64,000 nucleotides of DNA from Phorcus lineatus. Lineage: Eukaryota; Mollusca; Gastropoda; Trochida; Trochidae. Positions 48,076 to 57,868 of this stretch are shown piece after piece (within the stretch, counting starts at the first letter, position 1; every line of letters begins with the position of its first letter). Below the pieces are notes generated by a model that was not told the DNA's origin, did no database searches, and saw nothing but the letters and a program-made list of their open reading frames with translations. The translations under genes were made by a program, and so were the position numbers. Location: the NCBI GenBank assembly GCA_921293015.1, contig OV121086.1:39945402-40009401 (forward strand). Reading direction: 5' to 3'.

Positions 48076-48970
48076 TGGGGTAGTGCCTTAAGAAGCTGAG
48101 TATCGTCGGCATATCCACCATGGTCGATGTTATGTTCACTGATCAGTTTCCCCAGGTCTCCTATATAGAGAGTGAACAACACTGGTCCTAACACAGAACC
48201 TTGAGGGACGCCGTAAGCTAGTTCACAGCTGTCTGATGTTGCATCTTTAATAATCTTCTGCTTCCTGTTGCTCAAATATAATGAAAACCAGTCCAAGATA
48301 CCTCCATCTAGGCCAATTTGTTTGTGGAGACAGTCTATGAGAAGCTTGTGGTCAATGGTATCAAAGGCGACTGATAGGTCAAGCAGCACAAGAACACTTA
48401 AATTCCCAGAATCTGCCGAACTGAGTAAACTGTCCATTATTTGCAAAAGCACAGTCTCGGTGCTATGATAAGGCCGGTAAGCTGACTGGAATTTGTCATA
48501 CAGATTATTTCTGTTCAAATGAACACAAAGTCGGGATTTCACTGCTTTTTCCAGGATCTTTGACACAAAGGAAAGATTGGAAACAGGTCTATAATTGGCA
48601 AGATTTTCAGTATCCAAACCATTCTTCTTCAGAAGGGGTTTAACGATGGCTTGCTTGAGACAATCGGGCACTTGTGCGGTAGAGAGGCTGAGGTTAATGA
48701 TCTTGGTATAAATTGGTAACATAATATCCAAGAACTCGATGATGAAACGTGTAGGTGCAGGGTCAAGGTTGCAGAAAGTTGGCTTAGAAGTAATGATGAT
48801 CTTTCTGACTTCATCCTCAGAGAAGCTCTTGAACTCCTTGATATGCTCGATGGGAGTGAACTGTGTCTCTGGTTGTTGATCAGGAGTATACATGTCATCA
48901 AGGTCTTGCCTGATCTTGTCTACCTTCCCCACAAAGTAGCTGGTGAAACGATTTGAGAGCTCCTCATTGT
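48012..48970 (-). pseudogene. LINE reverse transcriptase, N-terminal fragment
   Basis: This frame carries the RVT_1 fingers and palm: NYRPVSNLSFVSKILEKAV, SAYRPYHSTETVLLQI, motif A with LLDLSVAFDTIDH (catalytic Asp), motif B YGVPQGSVLGPVLF, and motif C GYADDTQLLKAL (the YADD pair). It then loses phase near 48075-48085 after LLKALPH, where one base has apparently been lost. The open frame extends to 49007, but its first dozen codons (MLLFLMFRSLFF) derive from the satellite relic, so 49007 is not a native start. Upstream endonuclease and ORF1 are absent. Confidence 0.9.
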
Positions 48971-49069
48971 CAAAGAAAAGAGAACGGAACATTAAGAACA
49001 ACAACATTAATCAAATGAATTCCTGCTAGATGATTGTCGAGATTTGCCAAACAATTTAGAAAATGATGT
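48971..49069 (-). repeat. Isolated satellite 2 fragment, inverted
   Basis: The reverse complement aligns ungapped over 99 bp with 35426-35524 (about eight mismatches), including CTAAATTGTTTGGC and CAATCATCTAGCAGGAATTC. Its LINE-proximal half matches only the diverged unit, not ordinary units. Confidence 0.85.
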
Positions 49070-49310
49070 AATAAATAATATACAGAAGTATATACCTCAA
49101 ATCAATGTAATTCATCTCTATCAAATTGTAAATTATTGATGACCAAATGAATTGTTGATTTCAAATAAGTTCTCAAAATGATATTTTAAAATGAAATGGG
49201 ATTTTAGTATGAATACATTTTATAATTCATTTATCACCTGAAATAATGTGGTCATTTTGAAAATATATTCTGTTATTTTAATTAATTTAACTATCCTGAT
49301 TCCAATAACC
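49070..49310. other. AT-rich spacer
   Basis: No terminal inverted repeat, gene or tandem repeat recognised between the satellite relic and the transposase gene. Confidence 0.4.
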
Positions 49311-49401
49311 CTACAAAATTAAGTCATCAGATTCTTGATCATGGGGATACAAAGGAGGCAGTAATGTAGTGAGACAGTTGCAAATTTTCCAAATTTTGTT
49401 A
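49311..49401 (-). pseudogene. Out-of-frame C-terminal tail of the transposase
   Basis: Frame shifted by one relative to exon 3. NKIWKICNCLTTLLPPL matches the IW..C..LTN..PPL ending typical of DDE_Tnp_4 transposases; it is followed by YPHDQESDDLIL and a TAG stop. Confidence 0.7.
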
Positions 49402-50476
49402 ACAGTTGGATATGGTTGTTACACCTTGTAAAATTATGAAATTCTTTACTCTCTCCATATGTCTTTCTACATGTATCCTTAAATTTGCTATTCTTCTAGT
49501 CTTTTGTATCTCTTCTAAACATAACTGCTTTCTTTTTCTCTTCAATGAAGGAATTATGAGATGGAAACCTTTAGGTGTCGTTAAATCGGATATCAAAAAA
49601 CCTTTGTCTGCCATTATGCCATCACCGAATTCACATAGATTTAATAAACCAGATTTAACAACTATTTGTCTGTCACTTATTGCCCCAGACCACAAGTCAG
49701 AAACAAAACTGACGACTCCATTAGGTGTTACTCCTATCAATCCCTTGTATGTTATGTGACTCTTGTAATGACTGTACATTTGAGATTGTCTACTCAAAGA
49801 ATATGGCTTTTCAGTAAATAATTCAGTACAATCAATCACTACCCGTGTTTGTGGATACTGATCTCGGAATCCTTTTGGCATTTTGGCATCTATCACATTT
49901 CTCTCGGGCCAAGAAATTAAAAATGACAAATTATTATACGTAAGATCAATCCATCTGTTGATAATATCTGCACATGTTGACCTTGAAACATTGAACCTGT
50001 CAGCCAAATCTACAATTAGTAGACCTAATCTAAGTCTCATGAGTACCATCAGAAACTGGTCAATTAATGACAGTGATTTTGGCCTGCCAAACTTAGATGA
50101 AGGATAATTTCTATCATATGCTTCAGAAAGTTCATCGAACAAACACTGATATGTTTTGTCATCTCCAACACCTGTAAAACATTTTACTAATTCTGGGTCT
50201 TTTTTTATGTCATGATATGTCATTGATGACAGCATTACTTGAGTACTTTGGTCCAATGTTTGCACGTTGCTGGTTTGTACGCAAACGCTGTTCTGACTGG
50301 CTGTCCGTCTTTCCTGTGGGAATAAAGCCAGGAGAAAACTTTCATCTGTCTGGGTAGAAGTTGTACTCGTGCTGACATCCACTGTTTGGCATAATGTGTT
50401 TCTGTGGGTGGCTTTGCAGGTTTCCTCAATGGGTCCACAGTAATCATGGAACAGCACTGACATCGCATCAAAGGAT
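49402..50476 (-). CDS. Transposase exon 3: DDE_Tnp_4 catalytic domain
   Basis: Acceptor ATATTCACAG ends at 50477. The frame continues ...RSFDAMSVLFHDY. A helix-turn-helix-like LADRFNVSRSTCADIINRW precedes the nuclease core. Catalytic residues are the Asp of VVIDCTE (~335 in the spliced protein), the Asp of MADKGF (~410) and the Glu of HVERHMERVKNF (~457). The frame ends prematurely at TTISNC with TAA at 49399. A +1 frame supplies the usual tail, so a single indel (mutation or sequence error) truncates about 30 residues. Length and motif order are normal for the family. Confidence 0.85.
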
Positions 50477-50801
50477 CTGTGAATATATAAACAAACAATG
50501 GATATACATGTGTTAATAAAACAATTTATGACTCATGAACTCAATAATAAAGTAACAATGAAATAATGTTTTTAGAAATACAAGAGTAAATAAACATAAC
50601 CACCAAGTCTCAACTAACAAGTTTGGCAATGGTTCGAGATCATCAGTTATTATATAATGGCCTTGCTGTTATCATTTGAATGTCATTTATTTCTGACCTC
50701 ATGTAAGACAAAATTATTCAAATACTTGATTTTCATGATACACTAAGATTTCTTCACCTTGTAAGACAACTTATTTGTAAAGTTCACGTTAGTTACAGTA
50801 C

Positions 50802-50902
50802 CTGTTGTTTTGTTTAATGGGGAGGCCGTCAGTTTCATCCATTCTGTCCTCAATCTCCAAATCATCTTGATTATCCGTTACAATGTTTCCAGTAAGGTTA
50901 AT
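50802..50902 (-). CDS. Transposase exon 2: acidic linker
   Basis: Acceptor ATTTACAG ends at 50903. The 101 bp exon encodes INLTGNIVTDNQDDLEIEDR then MDETDGLPIKQNN, and the donor is ACAG|GTACTG at 50802/50801. Joining to exons 1 and 3 keeps one frame, which is the main evidence that it is real. It has no known domain; it is a short acidic spacer. Confidence 0.7.
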
Positions 50903-51336
50903 CTGTAAATTATGAAATGAAATACCGTAATTACTAATATATTTTAATGGAAATCACCAAACATTTGATACAGACACTGATTAATTCCAAAAAAATATTT
51001 TTCAGTAATACTATAAAAGTTAACTACAAAACAAAATATTTCCACAAGTTATATGAATTTACAGAGAATTTACTTTATTGACAAAATGAGACACAAATAC
51101 AAACTATAATCATGGAAAGGTAATTTCCACCAGTAATTTAAAAAAATCATTACATGAACGGAAATAAAAACTTCTGCTTAATTTATCGTTAACATAGGAA
51201 TTTTAGGGAACTATCTCGCTGAATGAAAAGATCAACGAAATGGCGAATTTAAATGGCGACAGTTCTCCTTGTGCGCCACTTCATATTAAGAATTTATTCA
51301 CCTTCGAATTTGTCTGAATAATGTCAGAAAACCTAC

Positions 51337-51594
51337 CTCAGAAGTGGTGAAAGTCTTGTTTGGAAACAGCGACGGTACGTTGACCTCTGACGTCGGCCCT
51401 GCCAGTCCAACAAAGTGATCGGAACACAGCCGTGTTTGATTTGTTAACGTAAAATCTTTTCTGATCAAATTCAATCTTCGGATCCAAGCTCTTCTGATTG
51501 AAATACGACTTGGTAATCGATGGAGAGATATTGTTCTTGGTCCAATATGCTTTCCTCTACGATTAGAGCAAATACAACAGTAGTGATTTCCCAT
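51337..51594 (-). CDS. Transposase exon 1: THAP zinc finger
   Basis: Start chosen at 51594 (MGNHYCCICSN) because THAP domains normally begin a few residues before the first Cys; an upstream in-frame ATG exists at 51654. The C2CH pattern is visible: CCIC near residues 6-9 and CSDHF near residues 58-62. Also present are LHRLP, AWIRRL and a VPSLFP motif of the THAP C-terminal end. The exon ends with a donor GAG|GTAGGT at 51337/51336 after 86 whole codons (phase 0). Confidence 0.85.
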
Positions 51595-52011
51595 TTTAAC
51601 GTTTGCCTGCGTGACGTCGCTATGAACAGTACTGACCGGAAGCGGAATCTCCACGATTGAAGAAGGAAATCCAAGAAGGATAACTCTAATTTACTAGACT
51701 TTTCGGAAACTCGAATTCACTTATAAAGAAATGAAATTTGTTTCTTTTGAAGTTTGAGTTTGTTGTTATTAAAATTCTTAAGTTGTCCCTTTGTTTTTGT
51801 TTTTTTTTAATTGAAAAACCTATTTGGATATATTCTGTTACGCATACTCACGAAGGTCAAAAGAAGTGCAGTGGCCATTGGTCTTCTGAAATTCCTCCGC
51901 AACCGCTTTACGAAAACCGGTTTGGGTTTGAAAACATGAAAACTACAAAATAACAGTATTTTTCCATTTTTTTGCATTTTGAACGTGGGTAATAAATAAA
52001 ATACCACACTC
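51595..52011. other. Upstream region of the transposase
   Basis: Holds GTGACGTCGC near 51614 and a T-rich run near 51790-51812. No TIR or gene could be assigned. Confidence 0.4.
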
Positions 52012-52132
52012 GGTCTCATTACGTACGAATTATACGAAACTCGTGACCTTCCTTGGTATCTGACCTCGCTTTCGCTCGGTCAGATACCGCCGGAAGGACA
52101 CTCGTTTCGTATAATTCGTTCGTAATGAGACC
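52012..52132. repeat. Long palindrome 1 (MITE-like)
   Basis: Arms of about 54 bp, GGTCTCATTACGTACGAATT on the left and the inverse, ending CGTAATGAGACC, on the right, with a few mismatches. The loop is TCGCTTTCGCTC. It contains the ACTCGTG/CACTCGT motif shared with the next two palindromes. Confidence 0.9.
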
Positions 52133-52256
52133 TCAGTATTCTAATATTATTATATTTCGAATGGTGAAATATGCCATTTACCGATGAAAATAAAACCCGT
52201 ATTTTCACTGAGTGAAATAAAAATGGTATTCTACTCTGTAAAATGATGCAACAATC

Positions 52257-52317
52257 ATATGACGTCGTCTGTGACGTCATGAAACAATTGACTGACGTCA
52301 TGCAACAGCCGCGCTAG
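52257..52317. repeat. CRE-rich repeat, copy 1
   Basis: GTCGTCTGTGACGTCATGAA, then CAATTGACTGACGTCATG and CAGCCGCGCTAGCAAAG. Two full TGACGTCA palindromes at 52272 and 52293. Related to 52622-52684. Confidence 0.7.
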
Positions 52318-52390
52318 CAAAGCAGTTTAGCTTCTCCATTCATATAGTTAGGGTCATTTACGGGTTTTTTGGAAACATAATAAACAGAAC

Positions 52391-52539
52391 ATTTGACATT
52401 TCTCGTCGAATACCATGGATATCTCATCTCGTGAAGTAGAAAATCATACATTTACACTCGTGGCTACGCCACTCGTGAAAATATAAATTTCTACTTCACT
52501 CGATGAGATATCCATGGTATTCGACGAGAAATGTCAAAT
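52391..52539. repeat. Long palindrome 2 (MITE-like)
   Basis: The outer 38 bp arms are perfect (ATTTGACATTTCTCGTCGAA and its complement), and pairing continues inwards with few mismatches through GAAGTAGAAA. The centre carries CACTCGTGGCTACGCCACTC. Confidence 0.92.
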
Positions 52540-52621
52540 ATCCTCTATGTATTCTTTATATGAGCACATTTGCACATATCACTTTTGCCTAACAACGATT
52601 GTATTAGAGCGACTTATCGTA

Positions 52622-52684
52622 TTATGTCGTCTGTGACGTCATAAAACCATTGATCGTGACGTCACTGTAGCGGGCCGCCGCAAA
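52622..52684. repeat. CRE-rich repeat, copy 2
   Basis: GTCGTCTGTGACGTCATAAA, then CATTGATCGTGACGTCACTG. Full TGACGTCA at 52634 and 52657. It sits between palindromes 2 and 3 as copy 1 sits between 1 and 2. Confidence 0.7.
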
Positions 52685-52739
52685 GTAAGCAGGCCGCATT
52701 CCGTGCGTTTTAAATGAAATAGAATCGGTAATAAAGAAA

Positions 52740-52870
52740 TTATAACCCTCGGAATAGTGTCATATGACTCTTACGAAACTCGTGCGAATAAGTGTATAAC
52801 CCTTGCTCGGGCAATACAAAAAATCGCACTCGTTTCTTAAAAGTATTATGACACACTTCCTCGGGTAATA
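52740..52870. repeat. Long palindrome 3 (MITE-like)
   Basis: Imperfect arms of about 47 bp: ATAACCCTCGGAATAGTGTC on the left, ATGACACACTTCCTCGGGTA on the right, with ACGAAACTCGTGCGA and TCGCACTCGTTTC nearer the centre. Confidence 0.85.
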
Positions 52871-53078
52871 ATCTCTATTTATGGTATTAAAGGTATTGAG
52901 AACGAAATTCATTTGACATTCGCATGCTCTTGTTATATGGAATTACGTCAGAAATATAAACCACACCATTTGCTAACAACCAAGAGATGCATATAGATCA
53001 ATTGTCTTGTATATAAAACATTTTACGTCTTAAAAAACGTTGTCAATATATGACGAGTGTTGCTTAACATATTGTATA

Positions 53079-54444
53079 AAGTGAAGTACAAAAGAAAGTA
53101 CACACCCCAAGATTTTGGTTATTAAAAAAATAGGACAAACTTTCCAACATTCAAAATGTTTACTATTAATAGTGAACCATTTTCAAACATTGCAAGGACA
53201 TGTTGGAGGGTTTTGTTCAACGCATCATTTATCTATATGTGTTTGTGTCTACTCGGGATATATTTTGAAATTTATATGGACAGATCAGACATTACGTTTT
53301 ACAATTTTCTTAAATAGTGGAATAAGTATCAGAGGTGACCCCCATTTAAGTAAATACATGCATAGACACGCCTTCTCATTGAAAAGGTAAGACGTCGGAT
53401 GACGTCATTCGGGATACGTTGTCACTCTTCGTGTAGTGGCTGTTCCAGCTGTTGTATGGTGATGGGCAAGACAAAACCTGGATGTCTTGTTGGTTTAGGA
53501 AGTCCATGGTGAACTTGGCGGAATGTGGTCTGGCTTTGTCCTGTTGAAAAACCATTCCTTACTGCTGCATCTGTATGAATGGGACCACCACAGGCTGTAA
53601 CATCAGATCCCTGTATCTCTAGGCTGTAAGGGTCTGACGAATTGTCACCAAATCTGTGTACTGGTCGCCACAGATCCCACCCAGACCATGCCGCTGCCAT
53701 CGCCTGGGTACAACTTCTTGGACACATGCTGGAGCTTGTCTCTCGCCTCTACGTCTTTACACTCTCAGTGTGCCATCCGCTTGGAACTCTTGCCCAACCA
53801 CGATTTTGCCAGCATCTTACTCTCCTTGCCCAGCATTCACAGTTGAGGCGATGTTCGCGGATCAATGTCATTCGAGAGAACTATATGCCCAAATACAGGT
53901 AGTTCGAAGACGTCTCATGACAGTGTTCCTGCTCATATGGTGCCCTAATTCTGTTGATGCTGTCATGGTGACAAATCTGTTGTGCAGACGTAGCATGTAC
54001 TGAAAGTGGTCTTCTGCGGGAGTTGTCACCCTTGGTCTTCCTCTGCTAGGATAGTAAGATGTCTGACCAGTCAATGAAGGTGTCGATTGACCTTTAATCT
54101 GGTGCAACAAGTCGTCCTGGCAATCTGGCGGCTCGAAACGCCCACTTCTGACATTTCATTGACTCTTTCTTGCTCTGCTGCTGTCAAACGTTGCATTTTC
54201 TTTTATTTTTCCGTAACACGAGTAGTGAATGAATGCTGTTAGTGTGTCCAATTCATGTGGAAATGAAAACAATTTTGATTTCTTAAAAAATTAGTTTTTG
54301 GTCAACTGACGTGCCTCAGGTTCATTTTTGCGATATGTTTTCCATCCCATAAGTTACATTAAGATAAAACATTAAAAAATATTTTGTCAAAAATTATATC
54401 AGAATACGAAAATCTGGGTGTGTACTTTCTTTTATACTTCAGTT
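53079..54444 (-). mobile_element. Tc1/mariner transposon relic with TIRs
   Basis: Left end AAGTGAAGTACAAAAGAAAG followed by TACACACCCC; the right end, inverted, reads AAACTGAAGTATAAAAGAAA followed by GTACACACCC. Each is bordered by TA (53077-53078 and 54445-54446), the expected target duplication. Length 1,366 bp is normal for the family. Confidence 0.88.
53430..54195 (-). pseudogene. Broken Tc1-like transposase
   Basis: Start near 54195 (MQRLTAAEQERVNEMSEVG, SSRQIA: first helix-turn-helix). The GRPRVTTPAEDHF segment and the second HTH follow at ~54035-53880 in another frame. Further along, DKARPHSAKF near 53540-53511 is the second catalytic Asp segment (DNARPH in intact relatives), and FLNQQDIQVL follows. 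The usual SPDLNPIEH/Glu segment is missing after 53440. Several frame changes make it non-functional. Confidence 0.85.
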
Positions 54445-54446
54445 TA

Positions 54447-55469
54447 TTACAAGTTTAATATGCTGTTACTGTTATCCTTCCATACAATAAATATCTTTGA
54501 CTATGACTTACGTGACATACCTCAAATGAATCTCGAGACAAAAATGTTTCATTCCTTAATGTATAATCTTGATTCGGGAATGTTCCTTTGAATTGTTTCC
54601 CCCCAAATACAGAGCCATTGACTCTTTAGCTCATCAAGCTATCTATGGTTTATTTTACAAATGGTCACAGGGTCATCATTTGGTTGTTGCAGGAACACCA
54701 AACCCATTTATTAAAATCACCTTGAATTTAGAAGCCTGTAGTTTTCTAGGTCTTTACTTATTTAAGATCACATGGTAACCAAATCTATTAATTAAAATCC
54801 CCATCAGTTAAAGGTCTGTACACATGTTTTCAGTTTTCTATGCCTCTTGCTACAGAGAAAGAATAAGAAATTAGGCTTTTGGGCGTTGCTCCTTTGGCCC
54901 TTAAAGACAGAATCCCCTGCATCTAAGGAGTCTGTACACAAGGTTTAAGCTTTCTATGCTACAGAGAAAGAAGATGAAAATAGGGTTGTAGGGTGTGGCC
55001 CCTGCACAGGGTCACCAAATCTATAAATTATAAACCGCATTGGTGAAGGAGTCTTTACACAAGATTTCAGATTTCCGGAGTTAATGGTTTTGGAGAAGAA
55101 CATGAAAGTTTATCATAGATTATAGATGGATGGACGGCCAGACGCCATGCCATTTCATGCCACAATCGGACCTTTCAGGCTGGATGAGCTTAATACGAGC
55201 TTAAATGGGCTATTGTACCAATGAAAAGGATAAGTCAATTTTTCCTTTACTAATATTTTTATGATAGATATGCAAAGGTAGCAAATACCACGTTATTCAA
55301 TTCAATTCTTTCAAGCTGTATTTGGGACCGTAGACACTGGGTACAGACATTTTATAATCTGTTTGTTAGATGGACACCTGTACAAAAGGCTCTTATAATG
55401 TTGTATACACATACCAAAATTAGATGAACAATTTCCACCAAGGTATAGTGAGGATAACATATGCTTGTC
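54447..55469. other. Intergenic with weak dispersed repeat phrases
   Basis: Phrases such as GTCTGTACACA...TTTCTATGC...CTACAGAGAAAGAA recur at ~54814 and ~54929, with a weaker one at ~55050, then GATGGATGGACGGCCAGACG near 55125. This suggests an old dispersed element with loose ~115 bp periodicity. No gene is seen. Confidence 0.4.
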
Positions 55470-55527
55470 TTTGTCATACCATACTTTGTCATACCATACT
55501 TTGTCATACCATACTTTGTCGTACTAC
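55470..55527. repeat. 15 bp tandem repeat, about 4 copies
   Basis: Unit TTTGTCATACCATAC; the last copy is diverged (TTTGTCGTACTAC). Confidence 0.9.
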
Positions 55528-55774
55528 ACAAATGCCTCTATGTATAATCTGAGCAGGAAAGATACGGACATTCTGGCACAAGTGTTGTTGATCAACCAAA
55601 TATGTCATAGACATTCATATTAATTCTATTTCTTCGCACAGTCATAAAATTTTGAAAAATACGCGAAAATCTTCTTTCCCATAAAGGAAAGGTACTACCA
55701 AAGCTGAAAGCTGTCATAGGAACATATCATGTTCAAAACATGAACAGTACTAATTGGGTACCTTGTGTAGATTG

Positions 55775-55905
55775 TGTTGGAGGTGACCTTTAAGCGCTTA
55801 ATCGGCAGCTTGGGTTAGACCAGGGTAACAATGCAGGGAGCGCCTTGAGCATGCAGTCTGTGTGGATATGTGCGCTATATAAATACCCTATTATTTATGA
55901 TGTGA
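55775..55905 (+). mobile_element. SINE with L2-type 3' tail
   Basis: GGGAGCGCCTTGAGCATGCA then TGTGTGGATATGTGCGCTAT and ATAAATACCCTATTATTTAT is a widespread invertebrate SINE 3' end in my knowledge. The 3' end resembles that of the LINE at 47189-48970 (GGCGCAATACAAGACTACTT then ATTATT). The 5' head is degraded and its border approximate. Confidence 0.55.
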
Positions 55906-56559
55906 TTCAATGTTAATGGAGTCCTGTGAGGGCTTAGCAATTACCATTTCAAATAAAATCTACATACTGAACACAAAAAGAAAGGTGAAGCAAGACGTTC
56001 TAGGATAAATGACTAATTTGATCATCAACAGTTTTCTCCCTGCACAATTACGTTAAGGGTCATTTGAAACAATTAAAACATTAACAATTGAATTATAGAA
56101 GCCAGCGATTTTAACAATTGTTTCAAATAGTAGATAAGGGGTCACGGATTTTGCGTTTCTTTTAGTGTTCAGTATATTTTACTACTTATGTTTAACCATG
56201 CATATAGGTAATAAAGCTCAGTCTGTAACTATTATGTTTATTTCAGACAACTGTATTCACTAAGACGAAGACTATTAAACCAAATCAAACAACAATATTT
56301 TAGACAGAACAATTAGACAGACAAAATTAGGATGTTAAGTTCAGTACAGAAAACATCATAAGACAATGCTTACATGCTTAGGGATAAAATCTGTTATGCT
56401 TGATTGAGATCCCAGTTTGAAGTAAAATCTTAATGAAGGTCTGACTAACGATTGCTAAAACAGCCTTCATAGGTGACAAAATAATTACATAATTATTCCG
56501 TGAAGTTGTTCCTCCCTGGTTGTCGATTTGTTTGGTTGGTACAGATATATACATTTCTC
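55906..56559. other. Non-coding stretch
   Basis: No gene or repeat supported. Confidence 0.4.
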
Positions 56560-57045
56560 TCTTTTTGTCATGGTAGTCATGGTAGTGATGGTACAGCCCT
56601 TCTCTCTTCGCTCTTTTGTCATGGTAGTCATGATACAGCCCTTCTCTCTTCGCTCTTTTGTCATGGTAGTCATGATACAGCCCTACTCTCTTCGCTCTTT
56701 TGTCATGGTAGTCATGATACAGCCCTACTCTCTTCGCTCTTATTGTCATGGTAGTCATGATACAGCCCTTCTCTCTTCGCTCTTTTGTCATGGTAGTCAT
56801 GATACAGCCCTTCTCTCTTCGCTCTTTTGTCATGGTAGTCATGATACAGCCCTTCTCTCTTCGCTCTTTTGTCATGGTAGTCATGATACAGCCCTACTCT
56901 CTTCGCTCTTTTGTCATGGTAGTGATGGTACAGCCCTTCTCTCTTCGCTCTTTTGTCATGGTAGTCATGATACAGCCCTACTCTCTTCGCTCTTATTGTC
57001 ATGGTAGTCATGATACAGCCCTACTCTCTTCGCTCTTATTGTCAT
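56560..57045. repeat. 42 bp minisatellite, about 12 copies
   Basis: The unit reads TTTTGTCATGGTAGTCATGA then TACAGCCCTTCTCTCTTCGC and TC. Because 42 is a multiple of three and the unit lacks stops in several frames, long frames open on both strands (for example period-14 MVVMIQPFSLRSFV). I treat these as artefacts. Confidence 0.95.
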
Positions 57046-57868
57046 GGCAAAGCCCTCCTTGTTTCTCTCTCATTGTAATGGTAAAGCCCTCCTTGTTTCT
57101 CTCTCATTGTAACGGTAAAGCCCTCCTTGTTTCTCTATCATTGTAATGGTAAAGCCCTCCTTGTTTCTCTATCATTGTAACGGTAAAGCCCTCCTTGTTT
57201 CTCTATCATTGTAATGGTAAAGCCCTCCTTGTTTCTCTCTCATTGTAATGATAAAGCCCTCCTTGTTTCTCTATCATTGTAATGGTAAAGCCCTCCTTGT
57301 TTCTCTATCATTGTAATGATAAAGCCCTCCTTGTTTCTCTCTCATTGTAATGGTAAAGCCCTCCTTGTTTCTCTCTCATTGTAACGGTAAAGCCCTCCTT
57401 GTTTCTCTCTCATTGTAATGATAAAGCCCTCCTTGTTTCTCTCTCATTGTAACGGTAAAGCCCTCCTTGTTTCTCTCTCATTGTAACGGTAAAGCCATCC
57501 TTGTTTTTCTATCATTGTAATGGTAAAGCCCTCCTTGTTTCTCTATCATTGTAACGGTAAAGCCCTCCTTGTTTCTCTCTCATTGTAATGATAAAGCCCT
57601 CCTTGTTTCTCTCTCATTGTAACGGTAAAGCCCTCCTTGTTTCTCTCTCATTGTAACGGTAAAGCCATCCTTGTTTTTCTATCATTGTAATGGTAAAGCC
57701 CTCCTTGTTTCTCTATCATTGTAACGGTAAAGCCCTCCTTGTTTCTCTCTCATTGTAACGGTAAAGCCCTCCTTGTTTCTCTCTCATTGTAATGGTAAAG
57801 CCCTCCTTGTTTCTCTCTCATTGTAATGGTAAAGCCCTCCTTGTTTCTCTCTCATTGTAATGGTAAAG
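57043..57868. repeat. 34 bp minisatellite A, about 24 copies
   Basis: The unit is TCATTGTAAYGGTAAAGCCC followed by TCCTTGTTTCTCTC. It adjoins the 42 bp array and shares CATGGYA/AGCCCT elements. Confidence 0.95.

Larger units (their letters stand above)
47189..48970 (-). mobile_element. 5'-truncated non-LTR retrotransposon (L2/CR1-like)
   Basis: The element runs on the minus strand. Its reverse transcriptase and C-terminal domains are present, and its 3' tail is (TTA)n at 47189-47211, just past GGCGCAATACAAGACTACTT. No endonuclease is present. The 5' edge falls at ~48970, where a relic of satellite 2 begins. This is what incomplete target-primed reverse transcription usually leaves. The clade is assigned by motif style only (SAYRPYHSTET, FDTIDHKLL, GVPQGSVLGP). 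Confidence 0.85.
49311..51594 (-). mobile_element. THAP/DDE_Tnp_4 DNA transposon gene (PIF/Harbinger-ISL2EU type)
   Basis: Three exons on the minus strand, joined by canonical introns in consistent phase, encode a THAP zinc finger, an acidic linker and a DDE_Tnp_4 nuclease. The product would bind transposon ends in the nucleus and cut and paste the element. All three catalytic acidic residues are present. The reading frame is lost once, near 49402-49405. Beyond that, another frame reads NKIWKICNCLTTLLPPL to a stop at 49311-49313, which fits the usual end of the family. TIRs and target duplications could not be found, so element borders are unknown. A domesticated host gene is an alternative. 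Confidence 0.85.

Noticed and set aside
47401..48468. Plus-strand frames opposite the LINE
   Set aside because: Antisense shadows of the reverse transcriptase frame.
49406..50107. Plus-strand frames of 117 and 74 codons opposite the transposase
   Set aside because: Shadows of the transposase exon on the other strand; no features of their own.
53642..54003. Plus-strand frames opposite the Tc1 relic
   Set aside because: Antisense shadows of the transposase pseudogene.
56378..57146. MTTMTKERREKGC-type and MVVMIQPFSL-type repeat proteins
   Set aside because: Both strands are open over the same 42 bp repeat; there are no starts, splice signals or conservation to support coding.
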